This document shows, piece after piece, positions 1 through 11,520 of a stretch of DNA of 64,000 nt (position 1 is the first letter of the stretch; each line of letters begins with the position of its first letter). Made by a program: the position numbers and the translations under genes. Source of the stretch: Strongylocentrotus droebachiensis. Lineage: Eukaryota; Echinodermata; Echinoidea; Camarodonta; Strongylocentrotidae. Location: the NCBI GenBank assembly GCA_035222895.1, contig JAVYIG010001824.1:186001-250000 (forward strand). The letters are read 5' to 3'. The notes under the pieces are model-generated. The model did not search any database, had not been told where the DNA came from, and worked only from the letters and a program-made list of their open reading frames with translations.

Positions 1-78
1 TTAAACAATGGATACTTGAAGAATTGACTAATAAATGCTTGTATTGACAACATAATATATTGTATAATATATATTATA

Positions 79-823
79 GTATTAATGACTGCTTTGAGAG
101 AAATAGTTGTTTTATTACGCTCAAGGGAAGGTTAGAATTGTGCTATTACCCGAGGCGTGCCGGGGGAATAGCCCAATTGTAACCTTCCCGAGAGCGTAAT
201 AAAACAACTATTTCTCGAATATTAAAGCAGTCATTAATACTTTTATATGCCGAAAAAAAATAGACTAAAAAATAAAAAATAAAAAAACTTTTGTCGAAGA
301 TGAGATTCGAACTCTTGCGTACAAAAGGTGAAGTAACTAAAGTAAGCGCCTTAACACACTCGACTATCGCGCTCTGTTAAATACCTAGTAGTTTTTTCTT
401 ATATATACATTAAAATGGATTGAAAACGGTTTCGAGTGGAGGATGCTTCGCGGCTACTCCATATAAACAGGCCCTTCTTTTACTTTTGCAATGCATATTG
501 GCACGAATTTAGATCAAGATCTATCGGCAGATGTTGTTTTTTTGTTTTTGGAAGTTTATTTTCGTCTTCATGTCAACAATGCAAGATAAAATTGTCGGTA
601 AGATCGATCGAGATTCAATTGTATTAAAATTGCCGACCAATTTTTCACACACGTACGCGGTATCCTCGATCGCTCAGACCATTTTTTAACATGTAAACCT
701 ATGGGGTAACCATGGAGACTGAACTATTTTCCCAATAACCATGGTTATTGGGAATTTTACAGAAATAGTTGAAGTTTATGAATGCAATTCGACCAATCAG
801 ATGGCTGGATTTCTTAAGTGAGG
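79..823 (-). mobile_element. tRNA-like/hairpin element, copy A
   Basis: This 745-bp element is flanked on both sides by TATA (75-78 and 824-827). It has three modules. A long hairpin occupies 79-240, its arms beginning GTATTAATGACTGC and ending with the reverse complement. A tRNA-like module lies on the minus strand at 293-378. A body of about 440 bp follows at 380-823. The same order, inverted as a block, recurs at 7851-8632. No ORF in it looks coding. The repeated TATA flanks support movement as a unit, but the family was not recognised. Confidence 0.7.
293..378 (-). other. tRNA-like module of copy A
   Basis: Read on the minus strand this has an A-box-like stretch (GATAGTCGAGTG) and a B-box-like stretch (AGTTCGAATCT) spaced as in a class II (Leu/Ser type) tRNA. 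Stem pairing is poor, and the module lies inside a repeated element, so it is more likely a pol III promoter relic than a functional tRNA gene. Confidence 0.55.
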
Positions 824-926
824 TATATAATGTGTATTATTAACCGTATCAGACATCTGAGCAGGGCAATTTTTAAATGTTATTGCCCTCAAGGTTTGAT
901 GGATAAGTCAACAAAATTACAATAAG

Positions 927-1125
927 TTAGTCCGCTCAGAAAAGTCAATGGGATTTTGTGTGTAATTTGGCGGGCAATATAGGTTATACAGTAAACCAAT
1001 GCGCAAATATTTTAGCCCGCTCAGAACAGTCAATGGGATTTTGGTGTAATTTGGCGGGCAATATAGGTTATACAGTAAGTCAATGGACAAATATTTTAGC
1101 CCGCTCTGAAAAGTCAATGGCAAAA
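927..1125. repeat. Tandem repeat, about 84-85 bp period
   Basis: Two full units and part of a third start at about 927, 1012 and 1096. Each begins TTAGYCCGCTC, followed by CAGTCAATGGGATTTTG or close variants. The two longest ORFs here are products of the repeat, not genes. Confidence 0.8.
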
Positions 1126-1163
1126 TGCGTGTTAAACTAGTGAGCAATAATATAGTGCCAGTT

Positions 1164-1208
1164 GTAATTTACATCGCGCATCAGCTACTGTAATTTACAT
1201 CGCGCATC
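1164..1208. repeat. Short direct duplication
   Basis: The 19-mer GTAATTTACATCGCGCATC occurs twice, at about 1164 and 1190. It is a local duplication with no other signal around it. Confidence 0.7.
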
Positions 1209-1440
1209 GCGTATAAGAAAATGCGCACTTTGCGCGAACTCCATTGTGACGTAACAATCACACCCTAGGCAAACTGTTTGCAGTGTATCGAAAATCTGTC
1301 AAACACTGGATGAACAGTGCTGGTTTGACAATGTTTTTGCAACTTCTAATGCTAGGAAACCCTGTACAGCCTACATATTTTAAGAGTATAAGATAGTAAG
1401 AGTTTCTTGTTTGCTCTAGATGTCTGATGTGGTTAATAAT

Positions 1441-1547
1441 AGTAATATTGACTGCCTAATTCAGGGCAATACGACTTGTCATATATCACCCTCACCTTCG
1501 GTTCGGGCGATATATGTCGTATTGCCCAGAAGGCAGTCAATATTACT
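1441..1547. repeat. Foldback (hairpin) element
   Basis: The arms AGTAATATTGACTGCC (1441-1456) and its reverse complement (1532-1547) are followed inward by further pairing (GGGCAATACGA and ATATATC), leaving a loop of about 15 bases. The sequence style resembles the hairpin of the 79-823 element, with TATTRATGACTGC-like ends. Confidence 0.75.
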
Positions 1548-1564
1548 TAAATATATATACTAGT

Positions 1565-1935
1565 GAACCTCATTTAGGCCCATAATTATAACTTGACCCA
1601 TATTTTGCCCCCAATGCGAAGCACACTTCTGAGCCCGGATGGGTCCTAGATAATGACAACATTTGGTGCTATGGATAATAGACCATCTCATATAGCTCGG
1701 TCCATATTATGCCCATTTTTGTGGATGCGATACCAACTGAGTCCAGATGAATAAATAATCCAGGTGAATTAATATAATCTTTCTGATAAAATAGGTCTCC
1801 ATTCTCAAAACTAAATATTTTACACAGCGACTTCCAAAGTGTAGGGGGGCACCAAAAAGGGCACTTTCTAGAAGAAAAAAAGGCCACCTACAAAGGGAAA
1901 TCTCAATGCAAAAATATACAATTTTGTACACATTG
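1565..1935. repeat. Partial copy of the dispersed 1.43-kb repeat
   Basis: About 150 bp beginning GAAGCACACTT and containing GAGCCCRGATRGGTCC and CCAACTGAGTCCAGATG match the tandem units at about 3050, 4480 and 6915. The remainder to 1935 leads into another repeat. No coding evidence. Confidence 0.6.
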
Positions 1936-2960
1936 GTATATACCCCTACATTGTGATTACAAATATCGGGGATGATTTCAATATTGTTTCACTTCATTCA
2001 CCATACAAATATTGCTTAAGCATCATGCTTTGCAGTTGGGTTTGATTGTCTAAAAAATTGTTTGCGAGCGAGCGAAGATTTTAATATGCGTGAGGTCGCA
2101 GTGCGATAAAGAGGAAAAATCCTAATGGGGTTATAAGCACAGTCTCATAACGGAAGACTGAAATGACCTTTGATAAGTAACATAAGTATTTCATCTATAG
2201 ATGCGTGCGAGCGTAGGAAACTAGCTTTGGGGAAAATTGCTCTAATAGTTCCTTGAAATTAGCTAGGGCGCGTTTAATGATGAGAGGAAAAGGGGACACT
2301 TTTCAAGAAAGAAAAGAAGCATGTGCCAAAGTACGAAGAGTAATTATCAGAGGTGAAAATGGGGCACTTCTTACACCTTCAAAAAGAGGAACTCACTAGG
2401 GATGAAAAAGTTAGTCATGAGAATAGGAAATGGGCATATGTCGACGGAAAAGGGGCCCCCCATCAGATTTTGATAGGGGCATTTATAAGATATTATTATT
2501 AATTGTTAAAAGGGAAATTATCAGAGGTGAAAAGAGCTACTTATCGCACCTGAAAAGGGGCACTTATGTGAATGAAAAAGGGGCACTTGTAATAAAGGAA
2601 ACCTTGCATTAGTTAAAAGAAAATAGGCAGCGATCAGATTTTAAAGAGGTATTTATCGGAGGTGAAGGGGGCGCTTATCTGAAGTGAAAATGAGTAACTT
2701 CTCGTACCTAACTAGGGGCACTTACTAGAGATTAATAAGGGCACATATGAGAATGGAAAATGGACACAATATTGCAAAGGAAAATAGGAACTTGTCGAAG
2801 GAAAATGGGCACGTTTCCAAATAAAAGGGGCACTTATCAGAGTTGAAAAGAGGAAGAGGCACTTGTACAAATCAATAGAGGCACTTGTCAAAGTAAGAGG
2901 GGCACTATTCCTCTGATTTTACAGAAAAAAGGACGTACTTTCTCACCAAAAGAGTTCGTT
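1840..2960 (-). repeat. Degenerate GTGCCCCTTTT minisatellite with flank, inverted copy
   Basis: On the minus strand, 2270-2960 is an irregular string of 25-30 bp units carrying GTGCCCCTTTT and GATAAGTG. Its flank at 1840-2260 includes TTAAACGCGCC, a GCGAGCGAGCGA stretch and CATCATGCTTTGCAGTT. The same succession occurs in the opposite orientation at 37940-39312 and 42984-43430, where an L1-like LINE has split it. It is a dispersed repeat, not a gene. Confidence 0.7.
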
Positions 2961-2976
2961 GCTTTAAAGGAAAAGT

Positions 2977-5846
2977 GAGTATATCGAGATACGTATCAAT
3001 TTGTCAAATAAAGTTTGGCAATAATTCGGCAAAATAGGGCGAAGCAAAACACAAAGCACACTTATGAGCCCAGATAGGTCCATGTCAATGGTGATATAGA
3101 TAAATGGACCGTCCCATGAAGCTTAATCCATATTATTATTCCCACTTTTTTGGATGCAAGAACAACTGAGTCCAGACGGGACCTAGACAACGTCAATGTT
3201 GCAAATGGTAAATAATATTTCAATATTGCTTGACCTATATTGTGCCCACTGTTCTTGGATGCGATACCAACTGAGTCCAGATGAGGCCTAGACAATGCAA
3301 ACGGTACAGTTATCGTCATATGTCTTGACCCATATTTTGCCCAGGTGATTTTGTTTTTGTATCATTCACATGTTTTTGTATACAGTATAATAACATAATA
3401 TCTTTTCGATAAAATTCCAAAAGACAGGAAAATCTTACATTAGCAAAAGAAAATCATGTTTCGTATGTTGTTACATGACCTTGGAGAAGAGTGATAGAAC
3501 GGACAGTCAGAGTACAAGCGAAACAATGGTTATTACAATGATTACATTTCAATAATTTGAGCTTGGTTTATTTAACTGTTATCATAATATGGGGGGTAAA
3601 GACATAATACTTTACTGAATCCATTATGCAAACTTACATTTTTACCCAGGCTACCCGGGTGCCAGTCAAAAAATAATCTTTGACACCATTGCCCAAGTGG
3701 TACAGTATTTATTATCCCCGCATGATGATAAACATTATAGTGTGTGCTGGGTCTACACAATAGGCGAATGAAGAAAGATATCATGATTTCTGACCTTCCT
3801 ACCAGGCAAAATTAGTCTTCCTCCCTCTCCCTTTTACTGAGCCATTGATAATTCATATGTGTTTTCCAAAACGCTAATGTTTGTAACCTTTAAACTATTT
3901 CGGGTTTAAACATAGATCTACGTGTACATCGAATCTGCTTTATCTCCGGTACAATATATTTTTTGTTTTACATCTAGGCTCCCCAGGTCTCGGTCATTTA
4001 CAATAATCTCTTTGATGCAGTATCCGTCCGCGTGTACAATATAATAACAGTTTTCAATGAAAGTAGGTTTCTGTTCTGTGTAAATAAGTCCTTCCTTGCA
4101 GGATATAGACGCTTGTGATACCAATCAACCAGCGGTATGGAATATCATATTCGTGAATGGCAATGAACATGTTTAAAGGGAGTAAAAGTCTACACCATTG
4201 ACTTTTGTGAAGAATCTTTATTCACAACCGTGATAAGTCAAATAGGCGTAAGTGGTCATTTGTATTAAAAACAGCTCGTGGGTGTATACAATATAATCGT
4301 TCTGATAAAATAGGTCTCCAATCACGAAACTTAACAATTTTACAGATAGTAGGACGTATCCCACATACTTTTTCACCAAAAGTATTTGTTGCATCCAGGG
4401 AAAAGTGAGTATCTCGAGATGCGTATCAATTTATCAAATAACGTTTGGCAGTAATTCGGCAAGTAGGGCGAAGCAAAACACAAAGCACACTTACGAGCCC
4501 AGATAGGTCCTAGACAATGCCAATGGTGCTATAGATAAATGGACCGTCCCATAACGCTTAATCCATATTATAATGCCCACTTTTTGAATGCAAGACTGAC
4601 TGAGTCCAGACGGGTTCTAGACAATGCCAATAGTTCAAATGGTAAATAATACTTCAATATTGCTTGACCTATATTGTGCCCACTGTTCTTGGATGCGATA
4701 CCAACTGAGTCCAGATGAGGCCTAGACAATGTAAATGGTACAGTTATCGTCATATGCCTTGTCCCATATTTTACCCAGGTGATTTTTTGTATCATTTACA
4801 TGTTTTTGTATACAGTACAATTATAACATAACGTCTTTTCGATAAAATTCCAAAACACAGGCAAAGCTTATATTAGCAAAAACAAATCATGTTTCGTATG
4901 ATGTAACATGACCTTGGAGAAGAGGGATAGAACGGACAGTCAGAGTGCAAGCGAAGCAATGGTTATTACAATGATTACATTTCAATAATTTGAGCTTGGT
5001 TTTTTTAACTGCTATTATAATATAGGGGGTAAAGACTTAATACTTTACTGAATCCATTATACAAACTTGTGTTTTCTACCCAGGCTACCCGGGTGCCAGT
5101 CATTACAAATAATCTTTGACACCATTGCCCAAGTGGTACAGTATTTATTATCCCCACATGATGATGAATATTAAAGTGTGTGCTGGGTCTACACAATAGG
5201 CGAATGAAGAAAGATATCATGATTTCTGACCTTCCTACCAGGCAAAATTAGTCTTCCTCCCTCTCCCTCTTACTGAGCCATTGATAATTCATATGTGTTT
5301 TCCAAAACGCTAATGTTTGTAACCTTTAAACTATTTCGGGTTTAGACATAGATCTACGTGTACATCGAATCTGCTTTATCTCCGGTACAATTTTTTTTTT
5401 TTTTTTTTTTTTTTTTTACATCTAGGCTCCTCAGGTCTCGGCCATTAACAATAATTTCTTTGATGCAGTATCCGTCCGCGTGAGCTATACTAACAGTTTT
5501 CAAAGAAAGCAAGTTTCAGTTCTGTGTAAATAAGTCCCTCCTTCAATAAAGCTTGTGATACCAATCAACCAGCGGTATGGAATATCATATTCGTGAATGG
5601 CAATGAACATGTTTAAAGGGAGTAAAAGTCTACACCATTGACTTTTGTAAAGAATCTTTATTCACAACCGTGATAAGTCAAATAGGCGTAAGTGGTCATT
5701 TGTATTAAAAACAGCTCGTGTGTGTATACAATATAATCATTCTGATAAAATAGGTCTCCAATCTCGAAACTTAACCATTTTACAGATAGTAGGACGTATC
5801 CCACATACTTTTTCACCAAAAGTATTTGTTGCATCCAGGGAAAAGT
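2977..5846. repeat. Two tandem units of about 1.43 kb
   Basis: The stretch beginning GAGTAT(A/C)TCGAGATRCG recurs at 2977, 4407 and 5847, so units run about 2977-4406 and 4407-5846. The copies align along their whole length and differ by point changes and by a long poly-T in the second (about 5392-5417). A third unit starts at 5847 and is broken by insertions. A fragment of the same unit lies at 12060-12600. ORFs inside recur between copies but show no coding signature. Confidence 0.8.
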
Positions 5847-5890
5847 GAGTATCTCGAGATACGTATCAATTTGACAAATAACGTTTGGCA

Positions 5891-6888
5891 CACACAGAGA
5901 AAATTAGGTGTAAATTGACTCCCTTTAGGGAGTAACTGCTTGTCGCATAAGTGACACCCATCAGGGAGTAAGTTTACTCCCCAATGTAGGGAGTAGATTA
6001 CTTTTTTTTCATAACAAGGTGTAAATTTGCACCCAAAGGTTATGATTGTACTCCCTTTAAGGAGTGAAATTTGCGCACAATGGTGCTCATTTAACACCTC
6101 TTGGTTCCAATTTCATGAAAAATGGGTTCAAATTTACATCCGTGGGGTTGAATATCATACCCTTTATGATCGATTCCACACCCTGTGGGGAGTAAATCTA
6201 CACTGTTTTTATGCACAGCATCAACCAATTGATCATCCCTCGAGCAATCAATCATCCATGCTTCGTAATCACCGAACAGTCGCCGATTCTCACCCTTTTG
6301 TCTACGTTTCAGTGCTCTAAAGAAATCAGACCAGAATGTCGAGTTATATGTTGAAAGGCTTTAATGCTCACCTTAACAACAATTAGTGTGAACTCAACAC
6401 AAGTGCAGACTATAAGAACTAACTTATGGCTGGAGTTATCGGTTCAAATGTAATGAAATTATCTAAACACACAATCCCGCCTTACCGAATTTTGTACTAG
6501 TTAGTAAAACAACACTTCTGCTAATTTCATTAAATTATCAAATATAACCCTCGGTACAACCCCTTATTCTTGATCGGATAACTTTCACACAAATAATATG
6601 CCCAAATGAAACGTGATAATTCCCCTAACATGACTAAAATATGTGAATTATGGTTTAACAAATTCATTTGGCAGTACCTATATTGACACGATGAGCCATT
6701 GCTGTAGCGCATGCGCATTTGCACTAACCAATAAGAGCTCGTCTGACTAAAATAGGGTGTAAAATTACATCCCTAAAATATACACCCTTGCGTATTTCCG
6801 TGTTTTACTCCCTAAAAGGTGTAAAAGCGGCGCCCTATTTTTCCAATTTCGTTTTACTCCCCAAGAACACCTTTTATTTCTCTGTGTG
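5891..6888. mobile_element. Inverted-repeat DNA element in the third 1.43-kb unit
   Basis: The element starts CACACAGAGAAA..AGGTGTA and ends with the reverse complement. Comparison with the uninterrupted units (TTTGGCAGTAATTCGG) shows a clean insertion, leaving CA on both sides as a possible 2-bp target duplication. The interior repeats short motifs of the type GGTGTAAATTTACTCCC in both orientations. No transposase ORF is present, so it is non-autonomous. Confidence 0.7.
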
Positions 6889-6889
6889 C

Positions 6890-7040
6890 AGTAGTTCGGC
6901 AAATAGGGCGAAGCAAAACACGAAGCACACTTATATGAGCCCAGATAGGTCCTAGACAATGCCAACGGTGCTATAGATAAATGGCCCGTCCCGTATAGCT
7001 TGTTCCATATTATTATGCCCACTTTTTTGGACACGAGACC
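6890..7040. repeat. Continuation of the third 1.43-kb unit
   Basis: After the inserted element the unit resumes with the TTCGGCAAATAGGGCGAAGC stretch and runs to the CCAACTGA motif shared with 1740, 3270 and 4705. It then breaks off. Nothing coding is seen between 7040 and 7310. Confidence 0.65.
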
Positions 7041-7656
7041 AACTGAAACAAATCTTCTGTGTTCTCATTCCTTGAGCCATTATGCATGGCCGTACAGAGG
7101 ATTTGTTTAATGTTGGGGACCGGGGTAAAATGCAATGAATTATTGATAATTTATTGCACTTTATTTTTTTATTTGTGGGAACTGCCCTCTACCCTAGCCC
7201 TCGCTGCGTACAGTCGTGGTTCAGTGTCAAAGCAATGGCCCTGTGAGGCCCCGTATCGATGTGCTATATTAGTGCCCTTTTGTGGGGCATAAATTCTAAT
7301 TAAGTATTCAATTTTTTCAAGTATTCAATTTTATTTCACATCTCTTTAAAAAAAAACATTAAAAGATATACAAACAAATCAATATTTAAAACAATATAAA
7401 TACATACAAAAAACATTCATTTACATTGTACTGATGAAATAAGGATGAAGGGTGGAGGATGTGGGGGATCAACAAAGGCCATTGGCCTGTCAAGGTTGAT
7501 CCCCTATATTTCCACCCTTCAAGAGAAATACATTATACAAAATATAACAAATAAAAACAATCAAACAAACAGATAATATAACATAGCATAATCACATAAA
7601 AAACACAACATAATTATTTACATAAATCACATAAAAAGCAATTAGATCAAATAAAA

Positions 7657-7850
7657 CTACTCACAATTAAGAAGATAACATTTATATTTTTTCCTGAATG
7701 TAAAAACAGTGGATATTTCTTTTAATACGTTTGGCAACTCATTCCAAAGCTGTGGGCCTTTAAAACTTACTGTAGTTCTTGAAAAGTTAAAAATATAAAA
7801 AGGTACATACATTTTATTGGAATTTCTTGTTTTATATTTATTGTTATATA
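7657..7850 (-). pseudogene. LINE reverse transcriptase C-terminal tail
   Basis: The frame encodes KTRNSNKMYVPF...RTTVSFKGPQLWNELP, the conserved tail of CR1/Jockey-type reverse transcriptases (the family motif is RT..GxxxxxGPxLWNxLP). It ends with a stop at 7657. It was separated from the rest of the ORF by insertion of the element at 7851-8632; TATA is present on both sides of that insertion. Confidence 0.8.
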
Positions 7851-8632
7851 CCTCACTTAAGTAATCCAGCCATCTGATTGGTCGAAATTGCATTCATAAA
7901 CTTCAACTGTTCCTGTAAAATTCCCGGTAACCATGCTTAAACATTTCAATATTTTTAATAACCATGGTTATTAAAAAAATAAGTCAGTCTCCATGGTTAC
8001 CCCATAGGTTTACATGTTAAAAAATGGTTTGAGCGATGGAGGATACCATACGTGTGCGAAAAATTGGTCGGCAATTTCAATACAATTGAATCTCGATCGA
8101 TCTTACCGACAATTTTATCTTGCATTGTTGACATGAAGACGAAAATAAACTCTCAAAAACAAAAAAACAACATCTGCCGATAGATCTTGATCTAAGTTCG
8201 TGCCAATATGCATTGCAAAAGTAAAAGAAGGGTCCGTTTCATGGAGCTTTTGCGAAGCATCCCTCACGCGGAGCAGTTTTCAATCCATTTTAATGTATAT
8301 ATTGGAGAAAACTGCCAAGCATCTTAACGGCGCCTGATAGCCGAGTGGTCTAAGCGTTGGTTTTCGATACACCTCTTGTTGTACGCAAGAGTTCGAATCC
8401 CGTCTTCGACAAAAATGAAAAATATTTTTTATTTTTTATTTTTTAGTCTATTTTTTTCGGCATATAAAAGTATTAATGACTGCTTTAATATTCGAGAAAT
8501 AGTTGTTTTCATACGCTCTCGGGAAGGTTACAATTGGGCTATTCCCCTCGGCAAGCCTCGGGGAATAGCACAATTCTAACCTTCCCTTGAGCGTAATAAA
8601 ACAACTATTTCTCTCAAAGCAGTCATTAATAC
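7851..8632 (+). mobile_element. tRNA-like/hairpin element, copy B
   Basis: Second copy of the element at 79-823, in opposite orientation and flanked by TATA on both sides (7847-7850 and 8633-8636). Order on the plus strand: body 7851-8327, tRNA-like module 8328-8410, T-rich spacer, hairpin 8471-8632. It interrupts the LINE reverse transcriptase near its C terminus, which gives an independent proof of insertion and defines both ends. The 783-bp element has no coding ORF. Copies A and B differ by scattered substitutions and small indels. Confidence 0.8.
8328..8410 (+). other. tRNA-like module of copy B
   Basis: Contains TGATAGCCGAGTGGTCTAAG (close to the Leu/Ser tRNA A-box/D-arm) and AGTTCGAATCCC (B-box/T-arm), about 55 bases apart, as in a class II tRNA. 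The anticodon stem pairs poorly. It is probably an internal pol III promoter of the mobile element rather than a working tRNA gene. Confidence 0.6.
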
Positions 8633-10057
8633 TATAATGTTGCAATTATATTCGAAATAGTCATGAAAGTTATTGGGCAATAGTTGTTTAGAGTAAGAAA
8701 ACATAAACGCTGCTAGTTGTAATTTATTTATATCAAATATATTCAATATTTTTAACTTTTTAAATAATTGTTGGGTATGTGCTAAATAGTTTGATTTGGT
8801 AATTGCTCGTATTGCACGTTTCTGTAGTAAAAACAATTTTTGTGATAAATAAAATGAGCAACCGCCCCATACAATATTAGAATACATAAAATGTGATAGA
8901 ATCATACAGTTATACAAATTTGTTAAAATCTTCAGTGGTAAAATGTGTTTTAAAATATTAAAGACTCCAATGGATTTAGATATTTTTAAAGCAATGTAAT
9001 TAACATGTTCCTTCCAGTTCAAGTTTTCGTCAATGATTACCCCAAGAAATTTAGTACTGGTTTCTCTCTTTATACTTAGATCATTAAGTTCAATATTTAT
9101 TACATTATCTTGTATTCTACAATTCCTACTCTTAAATATCATATAACATGTTTTATCGCGATTAATGTAGAGTTTATTGGCTGTAAACCAAGTTTGTATG
9201 CTTTTCATTTCTGAATTAAATAGATTATTTAATGCAACTGGATCTTTACCTGATAAAAATAAACTTGTGTCATCTGCAAATAAAATTACTGATAAAATAT
9301 TGCTAACATATTGCAGATCATTAATATAAAGTAAAAATAAAAGGGGGCCGAGATTAGATCCCTGAGGTACACCTACTGAAATACTTTTATATTCTGAATT
9401 AAAATTATCAACGCTTACATATTGCTTCCTATTGCACAAATAACTTTCAAACCACTGTATTGCATTTCCCCTTATTCCATAATATTTCAGTTTTTTAAGT
9501 AAAATTGAATGGTCAATACAGTCAAACGCCTTTGACAGGTCTAAAAAGAGAGATATAACTATGTGTTTCTTTTTGAAGGCTTTGGCAATTTTATCTGTTA
9601 ATTCAATCAATGCATGGGTAGTACTATATCCCTTTCTAAAGCCAAATTGTTTATTGTGCAAAATATTGTGTTTTTCAATGAAAGATATTAATTTATCATA
9701 AACAATTTTTTCTAAAATTTTACTAAAAATTGTTAAAATAGAGATTGGTCTATTATTATTCAACATATTTTTACTGCCATTCTTATGAATTGGTAAAACT
9801 TTAGCTATTTTTAATGCATTAGGAAATATGCCTTTTTCAAGAGAAGAATTAAATATATTGCACAAAGGAGACACAATTGCATTAATAGAACATTTAACAA
9901 TTTTAGCACTAATTTCATCGTAACCAGGACATTTACTTACATCAAAACTCGATATAATATTAATTATAGTAGATTTTGTAATTGGGCTAAAAAATAAAGA
10001 CTCACAAACAGATCCCTGTAAAAAGCTATTAAATGATGTAGTTACTGCACTATCCAA
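8633..10057 (-). pseudogene. LINE reverse transcriptase domain
   Basis: About 475 residues of a CR1/L2-type reverse transcriptase. It shows N-RPISIL at block 2, GFRKGYSTTHAL, the SLFLDLSKAFDCIDH block with catalytic Asp, the SVGVPQGSNLGPLLFLLYINDL block, and FADDTSLF (the YxDD-type active site). The reading frame then runs into the inserted hairpin element, which supplies a spurious ending. Its start overlaps the upstream linker frame, showing a frameshift near 10,060. Confidence 0.85.
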
Positions 10058-10458
10058 CTTATCATGAATTTTCTGTCAAACTGTACAATATTTACAATAT
10101 GAGATTTATCCTTTATAGATCTACCTTCAAATTCAATTTCATTAACATCATGCTTACTTTTTCTTTTGTTCAAAACTTCATTCATAACATTCCATGTTTT
10201 CTTTGCATTGTTCATTACATCCTTAAACTTATTATCATAATATTTACGTTTTGTATCACGTATCAAGTTATTAAATCTATTTCTAAAATTGACATAAGTC
10301 GCTCTGCGATATGTCGTAGGATTTTTAAGATATTTTTTGTATAAAATATATTTATGTTTACTCATTTTCTTAATTTCTATTGTAATCCAAGGTTTAACAT
10401 TTGCATGTTTCTTTCTTTTCATCTCTACCTTTTGGAAACATTCGTTATACAATTTCAC
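10042..10458 (-). pseudogene. LINE linker between endonuclease and RT
   Basis: A lysine- and asparagine-rich stretch (PWITIEIKKMSKHK, RDTKRKYYDNKF, KKTWNVMNEVLNKR) typical of the segment between endonuclease and reverse transcriptase in CR1/Jockey elements. It is in frame with the endonuclease block except for a stop at 10519-10521. It goes out of frame at about 10,060, just before the RT block. Confidence 0.8.
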
Positions 10459-10518
10459 ATATATTTCAAGAAAACTTTCATACTTCTGATTAACATCATC
10501 AAGACGATCTAAAAATTC

Positions 10519-11472
10519 CTACTTCACAGACTGTAACTTTGAACAAAATGTATTGATGTGAACATCACTGAAGTCACGTTTTGAGTAAACTATTTGAGGA
10601 TCATCTGTATCAGGTTGAGATGAAATCATGATAAAAGGAGTAAGATGATCACTGACATCTGTTAAAATTATTCCACTCAGCTTAACCTTTTCTGGATTAT
10701 TACAGAAGAAATTATCCAAAGTAGTCGCAGAATGTGAGGTTATTCGGGTTGGCTTGATTATTTGTGGTAAGTAAGAAAGTGAAATAAAGTTATCAATGAA
10801 TTCATTAACATGTGAAATAACATCAAGTTTCAATAGATCAACATTAAAATCACCCATAATGATGCTCTCCTTTTTCTCATTCATAATAACATTCAGCGGT
10901 GCTTGTGTATCATTTATAAAAGATTGTACTCCTTGGTGTGGTGGTCTATACATAACAAGAACCATATAATTCTGTACTTTATTATATACCTCAATGGAAA
11001 TACTCTCAACAGCATTAGTAAACACATCTAAATCTGGTCTTCTTTTAAATTTTATTTTGTCATGAATAAATACTCCTACGCCTCCCCCTCTTTTTCCTTG
11101 TCGAGGATTACTTAGGAAGGAATATTGGGGAAGAGAAAAATAGCTATCATCATCATCACTCTTAAGCCATGTTTCAGTGACCCCAATTATTGACATAGGT
11201 CTGGAAAATGTTTGGACACATTGTAAGAAATTATCAAAATTGCGCTTTAAACTACGGCAGTTAAAATGAAATAAAGTCACTGTAGAACAAGTATCGAAAT
11301 TTTTAGTAGATTCATAAAATTCATCAGGAGTATAAACTTTGTTATCCGGAAGAAGTTCTTCATTAAATGTAGTAGCTAAAGATTTATACTCTCTTGAGCT
11401 TCGATTGCAAAGAGAGCAATTATCACAAGTTGTAGAATTCTGCCTATTACATAAAATACAAGTACACAACAT
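10519..11472 (-). pseudogene. LINE N-terminal Cys motif and apurinic endonuclease
   Basis: The 317-residue frame begins with a Cys-rich motif (CTCILC, CDNCSLC). An apurinic-type endonuclease follows: FHFNCRSL, the catalytic Glu in GVTETWL, GGGVGVFI, YRPPHQG, GDFNVDLL and SDHLTPF (catalytic His). Conserved residues are intact, but the frame stops early and the following linker is in the same frame, so a nonsense mutation has split the ORF. Confidence 0.85.
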
Positions 11473-11520
11473 AGTACGTTAAACTATATCCTATCAAAAA
11501 CAAAAACGGAAAAGTCTGCA

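Larger units (their letters stand above)
7310..11520 (-). mobile_element. CR1/L2-like non-LTR retrotransposon, degenerate
   Basis: A minus-strand LINE: endonuclease (11472-10519), linker (10458-10042), reverse transcriptase (10057-8633), then after an inserted element the C-terminal tail (7850-7657) and a 3' region down to about 7310. The 3' region includes a stem-loop at about 7445-7522 (GGATGTGGGGGATCAAC pairing with GTTGATCCCCTATATTTCC). It carries an in-frame stop after the endonuclease block, a frameshift before the reverse transcriptase and the 7851-8632 insertion, so it is inactive. The 5' limit is uncertain. Confidence 0.8.

Noticed and set aside
927-1125. Regular repeats resembling a CRISPR array
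   Set aside because: Whole 84-bp units repeat head to tail with no unique spacers, and the genome is eukaryotic.
8328-8410. Functional tRNA-Leu or tRNA-Ser gene
   Set aside because: Anticodon arm pairs poorly and the sequence is an internal module of a repeated mobile element.
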